NCBI GenBank assembly: GCA_949775045.1
Contig: OX459095.1
Coordinates: 24,429,278 to 24,493,277, forward strand
Length of the DNA stretch: 64,000 nt
Direction: 5' to 3'
Origin: Metridium senile
Taxonomy: Eukaryota; Cnidaria; Anthozoa; Actiniaria; Metridiidae
This document shows, piece after piece, positions 47,001-56,903 of the stretch. A program made the position numbers and the translations under genes. The notes beneath the pieces were generated by a model. The model was not told where the DNA came from. It ran no database searches and saw only the letters and a program-made list of their open reading frames with translations. Position 1 is the stretch's first letter; every line of letters begins with the position of its first letter.

Positions 47001-48053
47001 AAAGCATTTTTTTCTTTACATTCAATATTAAATTTGGTATTCAGTTTTCACAATAACCAGTTTTGAAACAACTATATACGGCCATATAAACGCTTTATAG
47101 CTTGGTGATTTTAATTTTAATACACCCTTTCCAAGAAAAGCTCATAAGCTAGTTGCGCAAAGGATCATGGATCAGTGCACAAAAAAATGTGCATTCAGAT
47201 CGTCTTTCTTGTTGTCTAATAAGTAAAACAAGTTATTTTTCAATCACATATTGACAAGTGTGACAATGTGGCCATGAAATCCCTGTGTTCTATGGTAAAG
47301 TATGCATAGGTTACCCATAGTCCCCTGCGCTAGTATGTTGTTGGCTTTTTAATTTCTTTTCTTTTTTTAATAATTTTTTTATTAATAATTAACGACACAC
47401 ACAAAATTTACACTTAAAGAGTATCACAATAAATGTGACACACGAGAAGACACACACACACACAAATTTACAAGTAAAGAGTGCCACAATAACTGTGACA
47501 CACGAGAAGATAATAGTTTGTACAATAATTAAAGTTTCAATGAAATAAGTTTATAATTAACTATATATATACACAAAAAGCACAATCACACACAAGAACT
47601 ATATAATACTATACTAATGGCATTTCATTAACATACATATAACACAACTACACCACAATTTCTACATCTGCTACAAAAAAAAAAATAGATATGTATCTAA
47701 AAAAGTACAATAAATTGCAAAAACTATTGCCTTAGATAGAACAAGTCCTATGTAGCAGGCTTTTTAAGAGCGGTTGTCAGGATCGGTCAAGTAAGACGTG
47801 CAGAACGAGGTTTTTCGAAATCCTTCAAACTTTGCCAGTTCGTAGGCCTATATAAACTAAAAACCCTGTGTAAGTTTCATCTCAATCGGATAAATATTTT
47901 AGGAGTACGGGGTCGATATTTGAATTCCGAGCTTACTTCCGGTTTAACGAGGTCATTCTACAGCACCACCGAAAACTCTTTAGAACACAACAAATTTAAT
48001 GTTTTACAACAAAATCAAAACCGTTCCATAAAATTAACATAATGCTTTAGCAA
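44100..48053 (+). repeat. Segmental tandem duplication, copy 2 (3954 bp, no insertion)
   Basis: It matches copy 1 throughout, including the 103-bp MITE, the long hairpin and the acacac region. It carries the empty cttaac site (about 45348-45353). Differences seen include caaatcaagg for caaatcgagg, ttattgaatg for ttattgcatg, and cattttaattgcct for cattgtaattgccc. Confidence 0.92.
46104..46229 (+). CDS. Duplicate of the 42149 candidate peptide (weak)
   Basis: Same 41-codon frame as at 42149-42274, inside the second copy of the segmental duplication. The upstream flank differs by a few bases (cattttaattgcctattc). The same caution applies: it may be a first exon or chance. Confidence 0.18.
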   Translation: MYSFLILLLFVIHGNLGSVTRVTSWLYLFDRMAKQSCMEKN

Positions 48054-48194
48054 ATTGCAAATTATTGGAACATTTTCATTTATAACAAATATTTTAGAGA
48101 TTTTTCAATTATTATAAATTTTCGGAGCACTTTTTGGTAGGTAAAGTTTATTGCCAAATAACTCCACTGTTACATCGATTTACACTTAAAAATC

Positions 48195-50063
48195 GGCTAG
48201 ACTATAGAATACCCTGTCACTCCTTAGACATCCACTACGGTTGCACTCCGTGGTCCGCAGTCAGATACCACAGGAAACCCATAACGACTAAAGCTGAACT
48301 TGGTGGCAAAGTGTTCATTACATATTTGATAATATACTTATTATAACCGTAATCAATATGATATAGTCTACTTGAAAGTTGTGTGTAAGGACTGCTACCG
48401 CAGTCCGCAGTCCGCAGTCTGGCACATTAACACAGGAACCCCAAATACAGTATAAGATCCAGTTGCATAGTCTACTTCAAAGTTGTGTGTAAGGACTGCT
48501 ACCGCAGTCCGCAGTCACGCACATGAACGATTACCAGTCCTTTCGCTACTTCGCACTTTCGCTACCAGTACATTCGCTACTGAAAAAGTTCTTTTGCTAC
48601 CTTGTCAATGGTTCTTTCGCTACTTACTCACAGTATGACTAAATATATCAAAGTTTCATAGTTAAAAAGTCGCAATGAAGCTGGTGGAGTTATAAGATTG
48701 TGATTTTGTGGTAACCATCAAAAGAATTTGAACATTTTAGATAAACATTTGATATTTACAGCCCGAGTCGAATCGTCGATTTCAATCATTCGATTGATTA
48801 TGTAATTTAAACTGTCTATATGCTCACATTTATATTTGGGGAAAAGATATGATTTTAGCACTGAATATAAAGCGTTTATGCAAAGCGAAAAAAAGGAAAC
48901 TACGACGATTACGCTTTTTGTTAAAATAATTGTTATACTTACTTGTAGTACTTGGCGAATTTAAAGCACTCTTGGTCGGTCTGGTCGAACTGCCGCCGAA
49001 AGATCGGCGTTGTAATACTTCTCAAATCTCGACATAAGACTGCGATAAGTCGCTTTAGTGCTTTATTTTTGTTTTTATATGCTCTATGAAACAATTATGT
49101 ATGAATAAATGTAACTATAGAAGTGTTGTTTGACTTTATTAAAGATTTTGGTCAAAGTAGCGAAAGCACTCTTGTGGAAAGTCGGCAAAAGTTAACGGCG
49201 TTGAAATACTTCTAAAATCTCACATAAGACTGCGATAAGTCGCTTTAGTGCTTTATTTACGTCTTTAATGTGTTCTATGAAACCATTATGTATGAATAAA
49301 TGTAACTATAGAAGTGTTGTTTGACTTTATTAAAGATTTTGGTCAAAGTAGCGAAAGCACTCTTGTGGAAAGTCGGCAAAAGTTCACGGCGTTGAAATAC
49401 TTCTAAAACGCTAATAAATAAGAGTTGATGAAAAGACTTTCTCGTTCTCAAAACTCTCACAATACTTAAACTCCCATCGGACCTTGCACGCACTACGAGA
49501 CTGCGGACTGCGGTAGCACTCAAATATATCACTTTGCCGTTCTCAAAACTCTCGCAATACTTAAACTCCCATCGGACCTTGCACGCACTACGGGACTGCG
49601 GACTGCGGTAGCACTCAAATATATCACTTTGCCGTTCTCAAAACTCTCGCAATACTTAAACTCCCATCGGACCTTGCGCGCACTACGGGACTGCGGACTG
49701 CGGTAGCACTCAAATATATCACTTCGCCGTTCTCAAAACTCTCGCAATACTTAAACTCCCATCGGACCTTGCGCGCACTACGGGACTGCGGACTGCGGTA
49801 GCACTCAAATATATCACTTTGCCGTTCTCAAAACTCTCGCAATACTTAAACTCCCATCGGACCTTGCGCGCACTACGGGACTGCGGACTGCGGTAGCACT
49901 CAAATATATCACTTCGCCGTTCTCAAAACTCTCGCAATACTTAAACTCCCATCGGACCTTGCGCGCACTACGGGACTTTGTCGTTCTCACGCACTACGGG
50001 ACTACGGAGCTTTATTTTTTTCCTTGACTTCCAAAAATTGACAGGGTATTCTATAATCGCTCC
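48195..50063. mobile_element. Non-autonomous DNA transposon, 1869 bp, 8-bp target duplication
   Basis: The terminal inverted repeats are about 25 bases: GG...GA..ATAGAATACCCTGTCA at the left (48195) and its complement at the right (ending 50063). taaaaatc flanks both ends (48187-48194, 50064-50071) and is single in the other arm of the inverted repeat (near 51990-52000). Subterminal regions carry the words gactgcggactgcggtagca and its complement. 48975-49410 holds a direct repeat of about 195 bp, and 49440-49990 a 95-bp array. There is no transposase. An 8-base duplication fits hAT, P, Zisupton or Merlin; the ends do not decide between them. Confidence 0.93.
49440..49990 (+). repeat. 95-bp tandem array, 6 copies, inside the 1869-bp element
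   Basis: The units begin cgttctcaaaactctc (about 49443, 49538, 49633, 49728, 49823, 49918). They run through gcaatacttaaactcccatc, ggaccttgc(a/g)cgcactacgg, gactgcggactgcggtagca and ctcaaatatatcactt. Copies are almost identical, so the array is young or homogenised. Confidence 0.92.
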
Positions 50064-50500
50064 TAAAAATCATATCAAAGATGAAGAAAAACTATTCCTT
50101 TTCTTAAATATCAAATAAAATTTTTGGGCAAATGAAAAGTGAATTTTTGGCGATGTTTTTTGTAACGTCAATTTGACCCGAAAATCACGATTGTTTACAT
50201 AAGCGACGCGAGTGATTATCAGTTGAATGATAAATATTTAGCTGGCGAAAATGGTCTTTTTCTCCAAGTAAGTACACTAAAACTCAAAAACATATTTAAT
50301 CTATGGTTTTTACGTTCTCTGATAAATAAAACAGTTGGATTTAAAGCTTTTGAGACAAGTTTTAATGTATTGTCGGGCTTGATTGGCGGTCAAAGAGCGG
50401 TTATAAACAAACACTTCAACTGCCAAGGTCGTCTTTTAAACGGTGAAAATTAAAAAAATACTCCTTCCAGTTGATATAAACGGTCAAAATAAACCTTATA

Positions 50501-50700
50501 NNNNNNNNNNNNNNNNNNNNNNNNNNNNNNNNNNNNNNNNNNNNNNNNNNNNNNNNNNNNNNNNNNNNNNNNNNNNNNNNNNNNNNNNNNNNNNNNNNNN
50601 NNNNNNNNNNNNNNNNNNNNNNNNNNNNNNNNNNNNNNNNNNNNNNNNNNNNNNNNNNNNNNNNNNNNNNNNNNNNNNNNNNNNNNNNNNNNNNNNNNNN
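50501..50700. other. Assembly gap of 200 N
   Basis: A run of exactly 200 N between the left arm of the inverted repeat and its spacer. Translations that cross it are meaningless. The round length suggests a default gap size rather than a measured one. Confidence 0.99.
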
Positions 50701-51559
50701 CTCCCCCAACTTCTAATGGTCCACCCCTAATTCCCTGCTGTTCAGGTTTCAATAATAATCATGTATTACTCCGATACACGTATTAAATAAAGTGTTGATA
50801 GGTCGAGCATCCTAACTGTAAATGCTAGTTTGTGTTCTTTATATAACAAGAGATTTCCCGCCAAAAATGTCATAGGCATTCCTAATTGTCGTGCAAATTT
50901 CTCAGTGCTCCGACGAAGGGCTGAAGCTCGAAACGTCAGTAAAGTTAAGTCAACATTTTTTACAGTATTACAAATTTCATTATATTACCTATCATTTATA
51001 TCAAACACCGACGCAGCCTATACTAGTTTACTCGTTAGTTTCCATTTGAAACAAATCATAGTACTTTATCTTGAATGTTAACAACCAAAAATATGTATTC
51101 TGTTAGAGCATAATAATTCTTTTTTGGGAAAAATGGAGTTTTATCTATAAATATAAACAGACGTCGACGCTTCAATGAATTAGTCTATTTATAGCAGCTC
51201 CTTAAATTTTCTATTTGTAGAACCAGAAAATTCTAAAATACATGTATCAAGTTGAATACGTTTCAAGGCATAAAGCATTAGTCTACATGTTTTTAAAAAC
51301 TTTCTAAATATTAGGGTAGATAAAATAAATGGCCATGCGAAATTAAACTTAAATTTATCCATATAAACGTAGTCTTTTGATTTTGCCGACCATATATGCA
51401 TAAAATAAACTCAGATACGTGATCGTTGTGGGTTTCCTGTGTGTTACGCAATTTTCATTGCTGTACACGGCTGTCGACTATTCGGGCAAACGAACTCCGT
51501 TAACTCTACTCAAGATGAAAATACGTTCCAAGAAAAACTATACATCGAGGTAAGATGTA
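50701..51559. other. Spacer of the inverted repeat
   Basis: No gene is recognised apart from the hammerhead-like remnant at 50910-50937. Open frames at 50830-51081 and 51189-51401 are short and lack domain content. Confidence 0.5.
50910..50937 (+). ncRNA. Hammerhead-like remnant, probable Penelope-like element end
   Basis: The order ccgacga, a 4-bp stem with a ugaa loop (gggc/gctc), gaaac, then gtc follows hammerhead box order. The first box has C where U is invariant. The surrounding phrase ctccgacgaagggctgaagc tcgaaacgtcag (written here in two parts) resembles the conserved end of Penelope-like retroelements in marine invertebrates. That resemblance is from recall and was not searched. Confidence 0.4.
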
Positions 51560-52419
51560 TATAAGGTTTATTTTGACCGTTTTTATCAATTGGAAGATAT
51601 ATTTTTTCAATTTTCACCGTTTAAAAGACGACCTTGGCAGTTGAAGTGTTTGTTTATAACCGCTCTTTGACCGCCAACCAAGCCCGACAATACATTAAAA
51701 CTTGTCTCAAAAGCTTTAAATCCAACTGTTTTATTTATCAGAGAACGTAAAAACCATAGATTAAATATGTTTTTGAGTTTTAGTGTACTTACTTGGAGAA
51801 AAAGACCATTTTCGCCAGCTAAATATTTATCATTCAACTGATAATCACTCGCGTCGCTTATGTAAACAATCGTGATTTTCGGGTCAAATTGACGTTACAA
51901 AAAACATCGCCAAAAATTCACTTTTCATTTGCCCAAAAATTTTATTTGATATTTAAGAAAAGGAATAGTTTTTCTTCATCTTTGATATGATTTTTAAGTG
52001 TAAATCGATGTAACAGTGGAGTTATTTGGCAATAAACTTTACCTACCAAAAAGTGCTCCGAAAATTTATAATAATTGAAAAATCTCTAAAATATTTGTTA
52101 TAAATGAAAATGTTCCAATAATTTGCAATTTGCTAAAGCATTATGTTAATTTTATGGAACGGTTTTGATTTTGTTGTAAAACATTAAATTTGTTGTGTTC
52201 TAAAGAGTTTTCGGTGGTGCTGTAGAATGACCTCGTTAAACCGGAAGTAAGCTCGGAATTCAAATATCGACCCCGTACTCCTAAAATATTTATCCGATTG
52301 AGATGAAACTTACACAGGGTTTTTAGTTTATATAGGCCTACGAACTGGCAAAGTTTGAAGGATTTCGAAAAACCTCGTTCTGCACGTCTTACCTGACCGA
52401 TCCTGACAACCGCTCTTAA
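51560..52419. repeat. Right arm of the inverted repeat (empty site for the 1869-bp element)
   Basis: Reverse complement of 47764-48194 joined to 50072-50500. It preserves the uninterrupted target (gatttttaagtgtaaatcg on the plus strand). Its outer half also matches the end of both segmental-duplication copies in inverted orientation. Confidence 0.92.
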
Positions 52420-53424
52420 TTTCTATTCATGGGTAACAAAAATTCTCGGAAAGGTGCATATAAAAATCATCTATTTAGAAAAACCACTCCTGGAAAAACT
52501 CTTAAATAGAAATCGTGTCTTTTTATCAGTGGTTTATGTGAACATGTAAAATACGAAAATAACAAATTCAAATATTTAATATGAACTATAAAGATAATAT
52601 AAAAAGTAGATTGTACTATGAAAAAAAAAATCAAAATGTAATAACAAATATTCAGTTGCAATTCGGAATTTGAAAAAAATCAATCGTCTAAATTTAGCTG
52701 TATCAGTTATACATAAACGTGTGATGTCTTGGAAAATCATTTAATCGAGGTTTTGGGTTATATCACTCATGCACAGTTAATTACTTATTTTTTTCCCCAC
52801 AAAATTTGAAATTAACCAAGTTCGGTCTAACACTGACAATATGTTCATTTCATAAATCTTACAATCAAAACCACAAAGATTGCTGACTCCCACGATACAG
52901 ACATTATAAACAAGACTTGAATCATTAGCTAACTAATTGAAAATCAATTACAACGGATAACAAAAAGTGTGATATAAGTAGTATTTTTATCATTTTATAG
53001 ACTTGAGTGTTTCACTGGGGGACACGCTACTCGTTAATATGTATACGAAAAGCCATGACATTTTTTCCATATCTTGACTAGCTATATAGTTAGTATGCTG
53101 ATGACGTTATTTCGGGATATTTTCACCCTCATGTGCAAATAACATCCAATATATTTCAAAGGAGTAACAGTTAACTTATGTTTATATTTTTAGATTTAAA
53201 AATTATATTTTTGTTATCAGTTTTTGATTTTTAATGCACCGAGTTCAGTTGAATGTTCGTTTTTCATGTTTTTCATTTTTGCTTAATGTTCTTTAGTAAT
53301 ATTACTTAATGTTCATATAATTGAACACAAGAAGCCTTTTCTTTATATAATTGGTTTAACGAAAGCCAAAAATGCAAAATATATGTGACAGGTTATATTG
53401 ATGTTGATCATAATGTTATTTTTA
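52420..53424. other. No gene recognised
   Basis: AT-rich sequence with short open frames only. Confidence 0.5.
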
Positions 53425-53717
53425 TACACCTATTTCAAAAATCGTTGTCGCAGCCGAAGCTACAGTCCACACTCTGAAGCCTGCAATGGTTGTCGGTATT
53501 TTGAACATAATTTGTGATTTATAACACGTTTTTTAAAGCAATATAATGTGTTTCATCACTTACGACTGTAACAGTGTTATGGTCATACAACACAAACACG
53601 TCCATCCAAAATATTTTATGAATGAATTGATAAAAAAGAAGAAATACTGACATTCTTTGCAAGGTTTAGAGTGTGGCTGTAGCTTTGGCTGCGACAACGA
53701 TTTTTGAAATAGGTGTA
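53425..53717. mobile_element. MITE, about 293 bp
   Basis: Inverted ends of about 75 bases start tacacctatttcaaaaatcg and run through ttgtcgcagcc(g/a)aagctaca, gtccacactct and tcagtatttc. The flanks read TTA on both sides if the element ends at TA, or TA on both sides if it starts CACC. The first would suggest Harbinger and the second Tc1/mariner. Confidence 0.8.
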
Positions 53718-54882
53718 TTAGATATATTGATTAATATTGACTGTGAGTGAGTTTATATTCTCTGCGTTCTTTATATTTGTCGTTATTTCCATTCAATTTT
53801 TGTTATTATTATTAATTATATGTTATTTTTATTTAAGATATCGATTAATATTGACTGTGAGTTTCTTATTCTCTTCGTTCTTTGTACTTGTCCTTATTTC
53901 CATTCAATTTTTGTTATTTGGCAATGTTCATTAAATTTCCCATTCGACTTTATGTTTTTTTTTTGTTCCTTAATTTCGTCCTTTTATAATTCTTATCTTG
54001 AAAATTGTTATTTTCCTTGTTGCATCTCTTTTATTAATTTTTGCAAATTTTGTTTTGTTTTTTTTCCCCATGTTTGTTCCTGGTAATAAATTAACTCAAT
54101 TGTTCTGTCCAACGATAAATGTTCGTTTTCGATTCTGTTTTCTAAATTCCTTTTGATTGCAGTTCCATCAATGTCACCCCTTTTCTTTCATTTCCCATAT
54201 ATTCCCATTTTTCTTTCTTGGAAAGTTTCTCCATTAGATTATTTTCTATCCTTTATATACATTTTTATTCTTGAAAAGCAATCTTTCTTTTTTTATTCCT
54301 ACTACTATATTTTATTCCATTTCTATATACTAGCTAGATGATCATTCTTCCTTTGTGGGTTTTAAAAATGTCCATGTTAAAAAACCATTAAATTGTAGGC
54401 TAGACAAGGAATAGCAAAATGGCTAAGGGGTCGCTACACAAGAAACAGAACTTAAAAAACTCATTAATAATTCATGAGCTATTAGTCCAATCGGATTCCA
54501 ATTTGGTCACATGCATGACCTTTATTCCCCATAAAACACTGCCATAGGTACATTATATAAAAACACATGTGTCTTTATGATAAAGGTACGTGTGTCTTTA
54601 TGATAAAGGTACGTGTGTTCGTATGTACCTACGACACTTGTAAAGGTCTCAGTTTTAATCTCTCATCATTGACCTTTACTAGAGGCATCACCCGAAACAA
54701 TGCTATCAAGCTCCTACTATATTATACATGACCTTTCTCAAATGTTGGATGCCAAATGTGGTGCTTAATGGTGCATGGTGTGATATGAGAATGCGCAGTG
54801 TACCTTGCAAATAAAGTTTCTCTTCAAATTGGACTTTTCTTCAAGAAACTTTTATAATTTAGTTTTGAATAAGTGTTGGAGT
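53718..54882. other. No gene recognised; tandem pair and element fragments
   Basis: 53730-53820 and 53840-53925 are a diverged direct repeat (ttgactgtgag, ttctttgta, ttatttccattcaatttttg). 54450-54560 shares cttaaaaaactcattaataa ttcatgag... with the element end at 60605, here diverged. 54565-54615 repeats tgtgtctttatgataaaggtac twice. The T-rich plus-strand frames of 60-90 codons are low-complexity. Confidence 0.5.
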
Positions 54883-54889
54883 TTTTTAA

Positions 54890-55000
54890 GCTATATAAAA
54901 AACTCGCAGCACGTGTTTTATCAAAGATCAAAAACCCTCGCTGCGCTCGGGTTTTTATCCTTGATAAAACACTGCTGCTCGTTTTTTATATACTACATAC
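54890..55000. mobile_element. Short foldback hairpin, copy 1
   Basis: Left end aaaaaactcgcagcacgtgt with tttatcaa, right end ttgataaaacactgctgctc with gttttt. The centre aaaaaccctcgctgcgctcgggttttta forms a tight stem. The sibling at 61454-61546 has the same ends but a different centre. Confidence 0.75.
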
Positions 55001-56800
55001 AACCAGCGCATGTAATTCATTGTCATTTCAATGCTCAATCATCGTAATTATTTGCCACGAAAACACATTAAACAATACCATACTGTCCTTGATGACGTTT
55101 TTCAGTCGAGATGATTATAATATCTCGATTTTCAATTATTAGCCACAAAAACGCAAAGTGATCACACAATACCGTAAAAAATAAAGTCCTTGATAACGTT
55201 TTTGATTATTCATTATCATTGAGACCCTGTTTACAATCGATGGAATAAATCGATAACAATATTATCACTATTTTTTTTTTCAAAAACATTTACTGGAATA
55301 TTATTTTTATTTTGACTTATTTTTTCTGTGCGTATTTGTGTACGCATATATAAATAAAAATACCGTAAAAAATAGAGCCACTGATAACGTTTTTAATCGA
55401 TCTATAAGAATATTTAGACTTTCAATTATTAGCCACAAAAGAGCAGGGAAGCAATACAAGAAACCAGACGAATAATCTTCTTATCGATTAGACAACTATT
55501 ATACCCATCTTAAGATCGGTTTCGAAGATATCAACAGTTTCAATGAGAATATTCACTTTGTTAACGTCATGGTTCTTAACATTAAAACAGTGTTTACGTC
55601 TAAGTAAACCGCAAGAACCCAGGGGTTTTTCTTGATAAAGTACATCAAATTGCAAACAGTTCAGTATTGAACAATTGCTCCTTCATATTTTTTGTATAAT
55701 AGTAAAATAACTGGTAATATGATAACGATGTAAAATAAGAAAGTACATTCAGCAAGAACTAAGAGCATATAAGATCGTACAAACTAAGATAGATAGTACG
55801 AATTACTATTGTGTTTGTACTAGTAGATAAAAAAAATATAACATTGGGTTTAGAGTCTACTATTAACTATCAGTTTCTTAATTCTTACATGTCGGGGGAG
55901 AGTGGGGGGGGGGGGGGGGGGGGGAGTAGGGTTGATTGGCGCACCTTTAGTATTTTTCTGGCTCAAACAGGATCATTTTTACTCTACTTTTTTGCTAAAA
56001 GTAAGCTTGGCTGGCAAGAACATCGCACAGGCGTACCTTTTAGGGTTTGCAATCAATAAGGCTTTAACGGTTATTTTTATCGGTGCGTACCATTTTCGAA
56101 AGCCTTCGCCAATTACCCCTACCACTTGGACAAAGGGCCGGGAGAACCCCCGGGATCACTCTAGTTTAAATTTCAATTAAAGCAAAGTATTGCATGCTTT
56201 TAATTTCTACACTGAGAAATAGTCTTGTATCGTAAATAATATATTCCAATTCAATAAAAACTACTTACATTTCTTTTATTTAATCAGTAATATTAACATT
56301 ACTTGGTTACACAAGTTTGCAGAAAAGTTGTAGTTCATCATTTATAAAACTAAATACATAAAGTTTCTCGCAAAGGTATACGCGTTGTATATACTGAATA
56401 CATAAGACATTTGTAAAAATGTGTACGACAAAATTTCTGCAATCGAGGTATGTTTTAGAGGCCACTGTTTTAACATAAGAATCGTCAAATTATAATTTAA
56501 TATAATATATGATTTCATTTACACAAACATTTTTACTAAAATGTTCGACAAATTGACAATTGACGTTCATTATGTCAAAAAAAAACCAGCTTAAAAAAGC
56601 ATTAAAACCACAATAAATAAAACAACGGTCAGTCCATTAATAAATAAACCCCTAGCCTAAACCACTAATAGTTGAATAGCTTAACCAAGAGTACAATAAC
56701 AGTCAATAAACCCGTTGAGAAAATGACCTACCTGACCACTAAGAATAATCAAACCACGTTTATAGAAAAAGACAAGGTGCAAACACGTGTAGCCAGCGCC
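55001..56800. other. Gene-free stretch upstream of the ShK-type gene
   Basis: 55030-55450 holds three diverged copies of a unit containing ataccgtaaaaaataaag, ccttgataacgttttt, and attattagccacaaaa. 55897-55926 is a long G run. The frames around the G run (Gly-rich) are artefacts. The rest is AT-rich and unremarkable. Confidence 0.5.
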
Positions 56801-56811
56801 CTTATATAGGA

Positions 56812-56819
56812 TATAAAAG
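56812..56819 (+). promoter_or_regulatory. TATA box of the ShK-type gene
   Basis: tataaaag follows a second TATA-like word (cttatatagg) and lies about 92 bases before the start codon. Transcription would begin around 56840-56850, leaving a 5' leader of about 55-65 bases. A strong TATA box fits a highly expressed, cell-type-restricted secreted peptide. Confidence 0.7.
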
Positions 56820-56903
56820 GACTTGTTTTTGGATGCAGAAGTTACAATCAGATTTGAGTTACTACTATTACAGTGCAAGTTCGTCAATATTCAACAATCC
56901 ACA

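Larger units (their letters stand above)
47764..50500. repeat. Left arm of an 860-bp inverted repeat around the assembly gap
   Basis: It begins ttaagagcggttgtcagg and ends at the gap with ggtcaaaataaaccttata. It is the reverse complement of 51560-52419. Removing the 1869-bp element and one 8-base duplication leaves exactly 860 bases, the length of the right arm. Substitutions are rare (for example gcttgattgg against gcttggttgg). Confidence 0.92.

Noticed and set aside
49440..49990. CRISPR-like array
   Set aside because: Units of 95 bp are contiguous with no unique spacers, inside a eukaryotic transposon.
50416..50752. Frames crossing the N run
   Set aside because: Most of each frame is unknown sequence.
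55811..56180. Gly-rich frames over the G run
   Set aside because: They depend on a homopolymer of uncertain length and have no domain.
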